Origin: Lachnospiraceae bacterium
GTDB taxonomy: Bacteria; Bacillota; Clostridia; Lachnospirales; Lachnospiraceae
Direction of reading: 5' to 3'
Assembly (NCBI GenBank): GCA_017936885.1
Contig: JAGBEO010000034.1
Span: 1-37,206, forward strand
DNA: 37,206 nucleotides
Shown: in pieces, positions 24,171 through 32,155 of the stretch
How the letters are laid out: each line of letters starts with the position of its first letter
How positions within the stretch are numbered: the first letter of the stretch is position 1
Notes under the pieces: model-generated
What the model was told of the DNA's origin: nothing
The model's input: only the letters and a program-made list of their open reading frames with translations
The model's database searches: none
Program-made: the position numbers and the translations under genes

Positions 24171-25076
24171 CTATTCGGAATCCTTGGGATTATATCCGAA
24201 ATTTTTCAGCAGATAATCACTGTCTCTCCAATCCTTTTTCACCTTGACCCAAAGTTTCAAATTCACCTGACATTCCACCAGATCTTCAATCTCCGGTCTT
24301 GCCATGGAACCGATCTTCTTTAGCATACTGCCCTGTTTGCCGATAATAATTCCCTTGTGGGACTCTCTCTCACAGATAATGGTCGCCTCAATATCCACGA
24401 TCCGTTTTCTGAATTTCATCATCTCTATGGTGACTGCAATACCGTGGGGTATTTCATCTTCCAGACATTTCAGCGCCTTTTCACGGATCAGCTCTGCCAC
24501 AATCTGGCGCATGGGCTGGTCTGTGACGGTATCTTCATCATAGAAAGGCTCTCCGTAAGGCAGGTACTTCATGATATTCTCAATCAATTCCTCCGTGCCG
24601 TCCTTCTTCAGGGCAGACACCGGAATGATCTCTGCGAAGTCAAGCTGCTTACTGTACTGGTCTATCACGGATAACAGCGATTCTTTCTTAACGGTATCGA
24701 TCTTATTAATGACTAAGATGATTGGTGTCCTTGTTTTCTTAAGCTGTTCTATAATATGCTGCTCTCCGGCTCCGATGTAATCTGTGGGCTCTACCAGCCA
24801 CAAGATTACATCCACTTCCGACATGGTGCGTTCCGCCACATTCACCATATAATTGCCGAGCTTATTCTTGGCCTTATGTATTCCCGGTGTATCTAAGAAC
24901 ACAATCTGCCCCTCCTCAGAAGTATATACCGTCTGAATCCTGTTTCTGGTGGTCTGCGGTTTGCCTGATGTAATGGCAATCTTCTGTCCGATCAGCGCAT
25001 TCATAAGTGTTGATTTTCCTACGTTAGGTCTGCCGATCAATGTGGCAAAACCCGATTTAAATTTCTGATTCTCCAT
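24171..25076 (-). CDS. era: GTPase Era
   Basis: 301 aa. Era is a GTPase that binds the 3' end of 16S rRNA and checks 30S assembly. G1 is GRPNVGKS (15-22), the switch region is SGKPQTTRNRIQ, G3 is DTPG, G4 is NKID, and SALKKDG marks G5. The C-terminal KH domain carries GIIIGKQGSMLKKIG. AGGG lies 5 nt before the ATG. It precedes yqzL and recO, as is usual for Firmicutes. Confidence 0.97.
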   Translation of the reverse strand: MENQKFKSGFATLIGRPNVGKSTLMNALIGQKIAITSGKPQTTRNRIQTVYTSEEGQIVFLDTPGIHKAKNKLGNYMVNVAERTMSEVDVILWLVEPTDYIGAGEQHIIEQLKKTRTPIILVINKIDTVKKESLLSVIDQYSKQLDFAEIIPVSALKKDGTEELIENIMKYLPYGEPFYDEDTVTDQPMRQIVAELIREKALKCLEDEIPHGIAVTIEMMKFRKRIVDIEATIICERESHKGIIIGKQGSMLKKIGSMARPEIEDLVECQVNLKLWVKVKKDWRDSDYLLKNFGYNPKDSE

Positions 25077-25107
25077 AATTACCCTTATTCTTTCTTATCC
25101 TTGCAGA

Positions 25108-25134
25108 TAATCGCGAAGCTTCCAATCGCGATTA
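25108..25134 (-). other. Intercistronic hairpin starting in the stop codon before era
   Basis: TAATCGCGA (25108-25116) pairs perfectly with TCGCGATTA (25126-25134) around a nine-base loop. The first three bases of the stem, read on the minus strand, are the TAA stop of the DUF4349 gene. No T-run follows. It may fix the mRNA 3' end after processing or separate the output of the lipoprotein gene from era. Confidence 0.55.
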
Positions 25135-26307
25135 CTCTTCTGTTTTGTCTGCCGCCTCCGGCTGCTGCTCCATTCCCTTCTTCTCCGTTGGGATGTTATC
25201 TTTTACAGTCTCTTGCTGTATATATGCGTTCTGTGACTGCACATAAGGATTGACCCGTGTTTGCTTTTTCCCTGCTCTTCGTTTTGCCATATGCTTACGG
25301 AGTTTACAAAGGATAAACACTAACACCGCAATGATAACCGCCCATACAACCAGATAAGGGATATGGATCACGAACCAGATTGCAAAATTACAAAATCCTG
25401 TTCCTACCCCTTCCAGACTTTCCATAAATCCATTTCGGATTCGTTCCCATGTGCCGATTTCTTCTGAGGGTGTGTAACGATCCACTTCTTCAACAGACAG
25501 ATATACTGTGCTGTAATCAATCTTATTATCATAGGTTCTAAGCTGGGACTCCATGCTCTCGATCTGATAACGAACCTCTGACAGTCTACTTTCAATAGAG
25601 ATAATATCCTCTACCGTCTCCGCCTGCTCCATCAGTTCCAACAATCTGCCCTGCTCCGTCATAAGCGCCTTCTTATGGCTCTCCAAATCCACATATTGCA
25701 ATGTCACATCAGAGACACTCTCCGAACGACTGACAATATTGGATCGGTCTCCCACCTTAGACAGAAAAGTCTCCAGGTTTTCCTTGGGAATACGCACCGT
25801 CATACCGGCATAGCGCAGATATTTGACTTCAGGATCAGATGTATAATAATTGTTCCTGTTATAGACAGACATCTCTTCTATGTATCCCCCAAGCGCCGTA
25901 ACCTGATCTTCCAGCTCCGGCATCAGACTGTCAAAATTTTCTGTCTCCGCACTGATATTGACTGTCTTGATCAATTTTCTTTCCGTTACCGCTTCCTCTG
26001 TGATCTGCTCTGCACTCTCCGCACCGTCTTCGTCTACGGCAGTTTCCTCCATATATAAATCGTCCTCAGCATAATATTCGTCATTGATTTCAGCGGCCCC
26101 GTTGGATACCATGAACCCACTGTCAGTAGCAGACATCTCATATGCTTCTTCCGTAACCGCCATTGTGGATGCTGATTTGGAATCGTTGCTGCCGCAGCCG
26201 GTCAGTACTGCCGCCAGCAATCCGGCAGTCAGTACAAGTCCTGTTATTTTCCGATGTCTTCTATTATTTTTCTTACCACATCTTCTTATATTTTTCATGG
26301 TCTGCAT
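25132..26307 (-). CDS. DUF4349 family membrane-anchored lipoprotein
   Basis: 391 aa. A basic N terminus is followed by a lipoprotein signal with lipobox LTGC (C38). After an acidic, low-complexity stretch (about 40-105) comes the DUF4349 domain (about 108-340). It has the typical RKLIKTVNISAETENFDSLM start and a coiled coil (VDLESHKKALMTEQGRLLELMEQAETVEDIISIESRL, about 205-245). One membrane helix (VVWAVIIAVLVFILC, about 320-335) and a charged cytoplasmic tail end the protein. The function of the family is unknown; the layout suggests an envelope sensor or scaffold. It lies between the M16C peptidase gene and era. Confidence 0.85.
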   Translation of the reverse strand: MQTMKNIRRCGKKNNRRHRKITGLVLTAGLLAAVLTGCGSNDSKSASTMAVTEEAYEMSATDSGFMVSNGAAEINDEYYAEDDLYMEETAVDEDGAESAEQITEEAVTERKLIKTVNISAETENFDSLMPELEDQVTALGGYIEEMSVYNRNNYYTSDPEVKYLRYAGMTVRIPKENLETFLSKVGDRSNIVSRSESVSDVTLQYVDLESHKKALMTEQGRLLELMEQAETVEDIISIESRLSEVRYQIESMESQLRTYDNKIDYSTVYLSVEEVDRYTPSEEIGTWERIRNGFMESLEGVGTGFCNFAIWFVIHIPYLVVWAVIIAVLVFILCKLRKHMAKRRAGKKQTRVNPYVQSQNAYIQQETVKDNIPTEKKGMEQQPEAADKTEE

Positions 26308-26350
26308 TCCGTATCTTCTCTCCCTTCTTAATTCTATTTCATTTAATGAT

Positions 26351-29272
26351 TTAATGGAACAAATAATCCGTACTCATAAACAACGCTTTCTGCTCCTTGA
26401 TCTTCTCCTCATTTCCGACTACACACAGGCAGTTTTCTTCCATAAAAGCACGGATATATGCTGCCAGTCCTCTGATCGTATCCGCATCCGTGGCAAGCAG
26501 TTCATCCCTGTCCTGCTGCACCCGCTCATAGGGATAATGTGTCATATAGCCGCTCAGGGAATAATTGCCCTTTGCCGCCGGTGTCATAGGCATATCCATC
26601 TCACTGACCGCACCGATGACATACTGGGTCATCGTCCTCTCATCTGCCTCAAAATTCGCGATATAGTCTGCCGCTTTTTCATAAATGCCAATTGTCTTCT
26701 CCAAATTAGGATCTCTGTAGGACACGAAATAACTCTCCCCGGACTTACCGAAATTGCACATGCAGCCGTAAGCACCGCCCTTTACGCGCACCTGTGTCCA
26801 AAGATAGTCATAGCCCATCATCACCCGTAAGACTCTTAACGCTCCCGTATAAGGCAATCCCTTCTTCGTAAAATTACCGGCACGGCACACATACTGAATC
26901 TGTGCCGAGGACATAAGCCCTTCATTCTTCTTAACAGGCTGCGGCACATATCCTGCGAAGTCTACCGGATCTGTAAACAATCTGCTCTTGAATTCCTCTA
27001 TCAGTGTTTCCACTCCGGCAAGTCCTTCCTTCTGTGCCGTATAATCCACCATAAGATTTTCGGGACGGAAAATACAGTGTACCACCTTCTGCATCTTTTC
27101 GATCAAATCGTCTTTCTTCGTCTCAAATTCATTCTCCAGACATTCTAACAGCCGGTAGAAAGGAATCCCATTCATATGCTCTAACACACAGGCCGGTTTG
27201 GACAGATAGGATAAAGCTCTGCCTGCTGCCAGCGTATGGCCTGCCGTCATCATATGTGCCTGTTTCTCCGATCTTGCCTCTGCAATCAATTCAAACAGAC
27301 GTTTCCTGTCTTCAAAGACCGATTCGGTCAATATCTCTTCCGCCAATGCAAATGCCTGCGGCAGATTCTCATATAACACTTTTACTTTCAAATCAAAGGT
27401 TGCGGTATATCTGGACAAATCCCTGGCATCCGTATAGGTATTGACTGCCGGATCGATACCGCCGGTCTGCAGATTGATCTCATTGTACAATTCGCTGTAA
27501 CTGTGTTTCTTCGTATCTACCAGTCCGATCAGAATCTTCAAAATACCTACATAGGGGAACAATTCCTCCGGCACCTGCTTTAAATCAAACATAAATCTCA
27601 AATACCCGATGCCGTTGGTATAAATATCATGATAAAGCAGTGTGGTATCTCCTACCTTCTTCTCCTCATTATAATAAGGGGCCGCTTCCTTTCTCATATC
27701 TGCTCTGGTAAGAAGCGGAATCTTCTCTAAATCTTCCTTCGCACTGGGAGCTTCCTGATATTCCTTAAGTTCCTTTGTCTCCCTGATAATCCGGTCAATT
27801 TCTTCCTTGCTCATGGCTGCTTTTCTTTCAGCAAGCTGTTTCGCCAGTTCTTTATCCTTCTTGCCGGTCAGGCCTTTTACCGGTTTCACAACTACAATAC
27901 TCTTATGTGTATTATTGATCAGATATTCTCTGATCACATCCTCATAGTAGGAAGTGGATACGGCTTCTTTTAACTCTTTATAGGTATCCAGAAGTTCCAC
28001 ATAATAGAATGGCTTACTGTCATCATAAAGCCATGATTCCAACATATTTAAGCCGTACATAAGCCCCTTCGGATAAGAACCGAAATCAGCCTCTCTGTAC
28101 TTAAATTCGTCCCGGTTAATGGTAGCCTGTAATGCCTTCTTATCCAGTCCGTTTTCTGCCAGTTCTTTCAGCTTCTCTTCAATAATCCGTACAAACTCAT
28201 CCTTCTGCCCGGCATCTGCATTCTTGGCAATAATAGAAAAATATGGCTGTTTGACGCCGGTATCAAAGGCACACTGCAAATCGGTGCCAATCCCCGCATC
28301 CAAAATCGCCTGTTTGACCGGTGCTCCCGGCACCATACACAACACATCCGCCAGCGTACCTACACCGAAGCAGAGTTTTCTGTCAGAAGCCTCTCCAAGA
28401 GATATATTATACGACAGATAGGTATTGTTTGCTTCCGATTCACTTTCCATAATCGGATATTCTTTCTCAATCGTCACTGTGGCGTCAAAAGCGGCTTCCG
28501 TCTCCAGCTTGGAATCCACCGAAAGTGCGTCATAGCGGGATAAATATTCCTCATCAATGAAAGTAAGCTTCTCTGCCATATCCATATTGCCGTAAAGGTA
28601 GATATAGCTGTTGGACGGATGATAGTATCTCTGATGGAACGCAAGGAAGTTCTCATAGGTAAGCTCCGGAATCACATCCGGATCTCCACCGGACTCCACA
28701 GCGTATGCCGTATGGGGATACAGAGAATTCATGATTTCTCTCCACAGCACATCATCGGGAGAGGAATAGGCTCCCTTCATCTCGTTGTATACGACACCGT
28801 TGATGGTCAGGTCATCTTCCGCGTTCTCCATCTCATAGTGCCAGCCTTCCTGCTTGAAAATCTTCTCCTCATGATAAATATTCGGATGGAACACGGCATC
28901 CAAATAGACATCCATCAGGTTCTGGAAATCCTTATCGTTGCAGCTTGCAACCGGATAAACAGTCTTATCCGGATAAGTCATGGCATTTAAAAAGGTGTTT
29001 AAGGAACCTTTGGCAAGTTCGATAAACGGGTCCTTAACCGGAAACTTATCAGAACCGCAGAGTACAGTATGCTCAATAATATGGGCTACGCCGGTACTGT
29101 CCTTAGGTGGTGTGCGGAATCCGATATAAAACACTTTATTGTCATCATCGTTGGATAACAGTGCCACTCTGGCACCTGTTTTATTATGTTTCAGCAAGTA
29201 GCTGACTGAATTCAAATCTTTGATCTCCCGTTTTTCTAACACGGTATATGCCTGTAACTGTTCTATCTGCAT
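26351..29272 (-). CDS. M16C family zinc metallopeptidase (presequence protease type)
   Basis: 973 aa from the ATG at 29272 (MQIEQLQAYTVLEKREI); GGAGG lies 5 nt upstream, and the 29-codon extension above is not protein-like. The inverted zinc motif HIIEH lies at residues 64-68, with the downstream glutamate in the VVYNEMKGAYSSPDD block. Two N-terminal and two C-terminal insulinase-like domains with a central M16C-associated region fit a clam-shaped peptidase that digests short peptides. No signal peptide is present, so it acts in the cytoplasm. It leads the M16C-DUF4349-era-yqzL-recO series and has a candidate promoter. Confidence 0.93.
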   Translation of the reverse strand: MQIEQLQAYTVLEKREIKDLNSVSYLLKHNKTGARVALLSNDDDNKVFYIGFRTPPKDSTGVAHIIEHTVLCGSDKFPVKDPFIELAKGSLNTFLNAMTYPDKTVYPVASCNDKDFQNLMDVYLDAVFHPNIYHEEKIFKQEGWHYEMENAEDDLTINGVVYNEMKGAYSSPDDVLWREIMNSLYPHTAYAVESGGDPDVIPELTYENFLAFHQRYYHPSNSYIYLYGNMDMAEKLTFIDEEYLSRYDALSVDSKLETEAAFDATVTIEKEYPIMESESEANNTYLSYNISLGEASDRKLCFGVGTLADVLCMVPGAPVKQAILDAGIGTDLQCAFDTGVKQPYFSIIAKNADAGQKDEFVRIIEEKLKELAENGLDKKALQATINRDEFKYREADFGSYPKGLMYGLNMLESWLYDDSKPFYYVELLDTYKELKEAVSTSYYEDVIREYLINNTHKSIVVVKPVKGLTGKKDKELAKQLAERKAAMSKEEIDRIIRETKELKEYQEAPSAKEDLEKIPLLTRADMRKEAAPYYNEEKKVGDTTLLYHDIYTNGIGYLRFMFDLKQVPEELFPYVGILKILIGLVDTKKHSYSELYNEINLQTGGIDPAVNTYTDARDLSRYTATFDLKVKVLYENLPQAFALAEEILTESVFEDRKRLFELIAEARSEKQAHMMTAGHTLAAGRALSYLSKPACVLEHMNGIPFYRLLECLENEFETKKDDLIEKMQKVVHCIFRPENLMVDYTAQKEGLAGVETLIEEFKSRLFTDPVDFAGYVPQPVKKNEGLMSSAQIQYVCRAGNFTKKGLPYTGALRVLRVMMGYDYLWTQVRVKGGAYGCMCNFGKSGESYFVSYRDPNLEKTIGIYEKAADYIANFEADERTMTQYVIGAVSEMDMPMTPAAKGNYSLSGYMTHYPYERVQQDRDELLATDADTIRGLAAYIRAFMEENCLCVVGNEEKIKEQKALFMSTDYLFH

Positions 29273-29349
29273 TTTTTCCTCCATTTCGAAACGTTTCAAT
29301 TCATGACAAACGCTTCTATTCTTTTCACGTATTGCGCAACTCAGAATAT

Positions 29350-29379
29350 AGTATACCACTCTTGCTATTTTTTAGTAAA
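29350..29379 (-). promoter_or_regulatory. Candidate promoter for the M16C peptidase-era-recO gene series
   Basis: TTTACT (29374-29379, minus strand) is followed after 18 nt by TATACT (29350-29355). It would give a leader of about 70 nt. It lies downstream of the strong terminator at 29431-29481, which fits a fresh transcription start. Confidence 0.5.
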
Positions 29380-29430
29380 GGCGAAATACATCCGCACAAA
29401 GAAACAGGGCAAAGGTAAAGTAAAAACTCT

Positions 29431-29481
29431 CAAATAAATAAAAGAACAGGCAAAAACTACTTAATTCGTCTCTACCTGTCC
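29431..29481 (-). terminator. Strong minus-strand terminator behind the sigma-like operon or a small RNA
   Basis: The minus-strand arms 29468-29481 and 29444-29457 pair at all 14 positions (four as G-U) around a ten-base loop and are followed by TTTTATTTATTTG. On the plus strand the four G-U pairs become A-C mismatches, so the element is built for minus-strand RNA. Confidence 0.75.
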
Positions 29482-29572
29482 AGTGTAAAAGGGGAATTTT
29501 ACCGTATATTTAGATCGATTCCGACAAATCCATGTAACAATATGTCGTTTCACCGTTGTTCTTTTGTTTAAT
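29435..29572 (-). ncRNA. Candidate small RNA of about 138 nt
   Basis: The 393-nt stretch between the M16C start and the gene ending at 29666 has no convincing ORF. It does have a candidate promoter (29579-29607), a strong terminator (29431-29481), and several possible stems between them: CGACA with TGTCG, GGAAT with ATTCC, and GTAAAA (29485-29490) with TTTTAC (29497-29502). I do not recognise a known RNA family. It could equally be the structured 3' untranslated end of the operon above. Confidence 0.4.
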
Positions 29573-29578
29573 AATGTC

Positions 29579-29607
29579 AGTTTAGCAGAAAAAAATGTCA
29601 TAAGCAA
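29579..29607 (-). promoter_or_regulatory. Candidate extended -10 promoter of the small RNA
   Basis: TTGCTT (29602-29607, minus strand) is followed after 17 nt by TAAACT (29579-29584), with TGC directly before it as an extended -10. Transcription would start near 29572, behind the stop codon of the gene at 29666-30100. Confidence 0.42.
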
Positions 29608-29665
29608 GCATTAAATGTATCTTTCTGATGTAATTTACCGCGTAACTTTCCATACTTCGACATCA

Positions 29666-30100
29666 TTATACACTAAACGCCATCAGCGCAAGTTTGGAGA
29701 TCATAAGTTCCTGTATGACAAGTCCCATCTTTTTCTTCTGCGCCAGATTCCATCCCGCAAGTTCTTCCAGATGCACCACCCTGGTGCGATACCCTGTCTT
29801 CTTCTTTCCGAAAACACTTGTCTTCTCCTCCAGCACGCTGATCTTTACTCTCGCTTTAAGCTGCTTGTAAGTGCGGTAAGAGAATTGTTCCGGTGTCATA
29901 TAATACAGATGGCTTTCCAACGCTGTTGACAAATCCGTATCCTTTGCAATATAGTGCTCTATAATCGACTTAAACTTAAAATTAGCCGTTTCGTCTTCCA
30001 TAATTTCCTGATAACTGTATCTGGCACCGAAATACAGCGATCCTGTATCCTGCATAAAATATTTATAGTCATTATTCTGATATTCCACGTATCCAACCAC
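29666..30100 (-). CDS. Unrecognised small protein, partner of the sigma-like gene
   Basis: 144 aa. I do not recognise the family. It is mixed in charge, rich in tyrosine near the N terminus (YVEYQNNDYKYFMQDTGSLYFGARYSY). It has a predicted helical middle and a basic patch (KKKTGYRTRVVHLEELAGW), and no signal peptide or membrane helix. The start is a GTG, at 30100 or possibly 30088. The stop of the sigma-like gene is only 5 nt upstream and no separate ribosome binding site fits, so it is probably translated by coupling. That tight link suggests the two proteins act together, perhaps as regulator and binding partner; this is inference. Confidence 0.65.
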   Translation of the reverse strand: MVGYVEYQNNDYKYFMQDTGSLYFGARYSYQEIMEDETANFKFKSIIEHYIAKDTDLSTALESHLYYMTPEQFSYRTYKQLKARVKISVLEEKTSVFGKKKTGYRTRVVHLEELAGWNLAQKKKMGLVIQELMISKLALMAFSV

Positions 30101-30105
30101 CTTTT

Positions 30106-30852
30106 CTATGATGTAGTGCCGGTTGCCAGCGCTTCAATCTTATCACCGCACATGCGAATGGCATCTTCTATTGCCTTACGGCTAAATCCGGTCTCTGCCA
30201 TCAGCTCTTCCACCGTCACCTTGCGATGCAGCTCCTCATACAATGCATTGGCAGCATCCGCAACTTTGTTGACCTTATCTGCAATACGCTTGTCTTTCTT
30301 AGACTCTTCGGCATTCTCCGCAATATACTCTTCCATAGCGTCCATAATCAGCTTCGCCAGCATTCCCTGTGCCTCTGACGCATGTTCCATGGCACCCAGC
30401 ATAGTAACACCCATAGCCACTGCCACGTTACCCTCACCGATCAGATCCTCCAGATAAACACCCTGCCCGGCATAAAGCTTAGCGATCTGAGCCACCTCGG
30501 GAAGAAAAATTTCCGTCAGTTTTCTCTGGGCATCCGAATCACCTGCCATGGCGGATAACGTGACAGCTTCCTTCTCTCCCTCTGACATTTCCGGCAGCGC
30601 CTTTAATGCTTCCAAATATTGTTCCAGATAATCTTTCTCTTCTTCCTGCAGATACTCTTCTAAATCTACCTGCTCACCGATACCGATTTTATGCTGGTGA
30701 AGATACTGATATACCATCTCCATCTGTTCTTCGGAAAGTGACAGTTCCAGAAACGCCTCTTCCACCTGTTCCTTAGAGATGCAATAATTCTGTTCCTTCG
30801 CCTTCTTCTTAACCGCCTCTAACGCTTTTGCAAACTGAACTTCTCTGTCCAT
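30106..30852 (-). CDS. Sigma-70-like protein lacking region 4
   Basis: 248 aa. The N-terminal 65 residues resemble sigma region 1.1 (acidic, helical). Residues 95-150 match regions 1.2 to 2.2: AQRKLTEIFLPEVAQIAKLYAGQGVYLEDLIGEGNVAVAMGV parallels the canonical DLIQEGNIGLMKAV core that binds the beta' subunit. The aromatic regions 2.3-2.4 that melt and read the -10 box are replaced by a helical stretch (MLGAMEHASEAQGMLAKLIM). Residues 205-240 look like region 3 (RKVTVEELMAETGFSRKAIEDAI). Region 4, which reads the -35 box, is absent. It may bind core RNA polymerase without normal promoter recognition. AAAGG lies 12 nt before the ATG. It lies between a pseudo-rhomboid gene and a coupled small gene. 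Confidence 0.75.
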   Translation of the reverse strand: MDREVQFAKALEAVKKKAKEQNYCISKEQVEEAFLELSLSEEQMEMVYQYLHQHKIGIGEQVDLEEYLQEEEKDYLEQYLEALKALPEMSEGEKEAVTLSAMAGDSDAQRKLTEIFLPEVAQIAKLYAGQGVYLEDLIGEGNVAVAMGVTMLGAMEHASEAQGMLAKLIMDAMEEYIAENAEESKKDKRIADKVNKVADAANALYEELHRKVTVEELMAETGFSRKAIEDAIRMCGDKIEALATGTTS

Positions 30853-30982
30853 CTGATATCCATGCCTTTCTTAACGTATTACGACTCCAAATCCCATAAT
30901 CTGCAGGCATATCCTGACTGAATCAATCAATGCTCCGCAAACTGCACCTGCATTTCCCAAAGCAGTGCTCTGCAAGACTGCC
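30853..30982 (-). other. 130-nt spacer between the pseudo-rhomboid and sigma-like genes
   Basis: No ORF with a ribosome binding site, tRNA or terminator is visible. Imperfect GCA/TGC repeats could fold, but no stem stands out. The two genes may be co-transcribed across it. Confidence 0.3.
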
Positions 30983-31843
30983 CTAGCTTCTCTTAATATG
31001 TGTATGGGTATACAAATGTTCCTCGCAGTACTCATAATTACCGTCACACTTAGAACAGAACCTGAACTGCATGTTAGGACTGTCCACCTCTGTTCTGCCG
31101 CAGATAGCGCACTTATGCTTGGTGATCCCTGTATTTCTGCGCACATCCCGCTTAAATTCCTGCCTTCTGTGTATCTGTTTCGGATTCAGGTGCATCATGT
31201 TTCTGGAAGTTAAGAAAAATACGATAAAGTTCGCAAGGGATGCCAGAATCGCAAATTTCGTATTTACCGGCCCCTGTATGAAATTAAACGCCAGCATGAC
31301 GGCGTATATGATACCAAGCCATTTCACCTTGATCGGAATAATGAACATCAAAAGCACCTGCGCTTCCGGGAAGGTCGCCGCAAAAGCAAGGAAAATAGAC
31401 ATATTAACATAAAAGGTGCCAAAGCTTACCGAACACAGCATAAAATAGTTTTCCGCACCGATGAGGGCGATCTGATCCCCCATAAACAAGTAAGAAAAAG
31501 CCATCAGAAGGAAGCTGCCCACGATCATAAAGAGCATACCGCCGAACAGATACACATTATAGCGCCAGGTTCCCCATGTACGCTCCAAAGATGTACCCAA
31601 AGAGCAGTAAAAATACAGCATCAGCAATGTCAAAAACAGATTCCCCTCGCTGGGCGGAATAAAGATCCACGTCACAAGCCGCCATATCTGACCATGCAGG
31701 ATAGCGTAAGGATTCAGGGTCATATACCAGAAAAGCTGCGGCAGCAAAAGCTCCACCACATACCCCACCGCATAGCAGATGACCAGTACAAAAGACAGAT
31801 TTCTGATTGCATACTTTCCAAATTTCCGTTCAAAAGGACTCAT
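30983..31843 (-). CDS. Rhomboid-like membrane protein with a C-terminal zinc-finger-like tail
   Basis: 286 aa from the ATG at 31843; GGAG lies 8 nt upstream, unlike the ATG at 31876. About six membrane helices span residues 15-210. The loop HGQIWRLVTWIFIPP (50-64) and LERTWGTWRYNVYLFGG (86-102) match the conserved W-R and helix-2 blocks of rhomboid and Derlin-type proteins. The catalytic GxSG serine and the partner histidine are not visible, so it is probably a non-proteolytic pseudo-rhomboid. The cytoplasmic tail (215-286) carries C245, C248, C263, C266, C273 and H276 in CxxC, CxxC, CxxxH order, a likely zinc site. It heads a transcript with the sigma-like gene. No known role. Confidence 0.72.
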   Translation of the reverse strand: MSPFERKFGKYAIRNLSFVLVICYAVGYVVELLLPQLFWYMTLNPYAILHGQIWRLVTWIFIPPSEGNLFLTLLMLYFYCSLGTSLERTWGTWRYNVYLFGGMLFMIVGSFLLMAFSYLFMGDQIALIGAENYFMLCSVSFGTFYVNMSIFLAFAATFPEAQVLLMFIIPIKVKWLGIIYAVMLAFNFIQGPVNTKFAILASLANFIVFFLTSRNMMHLNPKQIHRRQEFKRDVRRNTGITKHKCAICGRTEVDSPNMQFRFCSKCDGNYEYCEEHLYTHTHIKRS

Positions 31844-31891
31844 AACAGACTCTCCTATTGTTTTCTCATTTTCCAAAGCAAAGATGAATAC

Positions 31892-31920
31892 ATTTTATCA
31901 TTACTCTTTTTAAAAGTAAA
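31892..31920 (-). promoter_or_regulatory. Extended -10 promoter of the pseudo-rhomboid/sigma-like operon
   Basis: TTTACT (31915-31920, minus strand) is followed after 17 nt by TAAAAT (31892-31897), preceded by TGA as an extended -10. The leader would be about 42 nt. It faces away from the activase promoter at 32036-32064. Confidence 0.55.
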
Positions 31921-32004
31921 CGGCACCCGCTTTAAAATCCCGGAAGTCATAAAAATTTAATAATTATTTCCCGGACTTTATATTTTCTTAGCAAAAAATT
32001 AATA

Positions 32005-32039
32005 TGCAATCCGCCTTTAATGTGCAATCTGCAGATTGC
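32005..32039. promoter_or_regulatory. Operator candidate: 16-bp palindrome plus a third half-site at the activase promoter
   Basis: GCAATCTGCAGATTGC (32024-32039) is a perfect 16-bp palindrome that covers four bases of the -35 box. A further TGCAATC lies 18 nt upstream (32005-32011), in the same orientation as the one at 32023-32029. The arrangement fits a repressor site. The rest of the 312-nt divergent gap is AT-rich with nothing else I can name. Confidence 0.55.
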
Positions 32040-32064
32040 TTTTTAGAAATCCGTGTCGTATAAT
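32036..32064 (+). promoter_or_regulatory. Sigma-A promoter of the activase gene
   Basis: TTGCTT (32036-32041) is followed after 17 nt by a perfect TATAAT (32059-32064). Transcription would start near 32071, giving a leader of about 85 nt. A short inverted repeat TGACA/TGTCA (32064-32078) lies over the expected start. Confidence 0.75.
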
Positions 32065-32155
32065 GACAAAGTGTGTCAAGCACATGAAAACACCATTTAA
32101 TAAGTACAAACATGTCAAATTTTACCATCCAGACTAAGAAGGAGAGATATAAGAA

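Noticed and set aside
26084-26830. 248-aa ORF on the plus strand
   Set aside because: It runs antisense across the end of the M16C gene and the start of the DUF4349 gene, both well supported.
30871-31146. 91-aa ORF on the minus strand
   Set aside because: It lies mostly in another frame of the pseudo-rhomboid gene tail, where the cysteine pattern supports the real frame.
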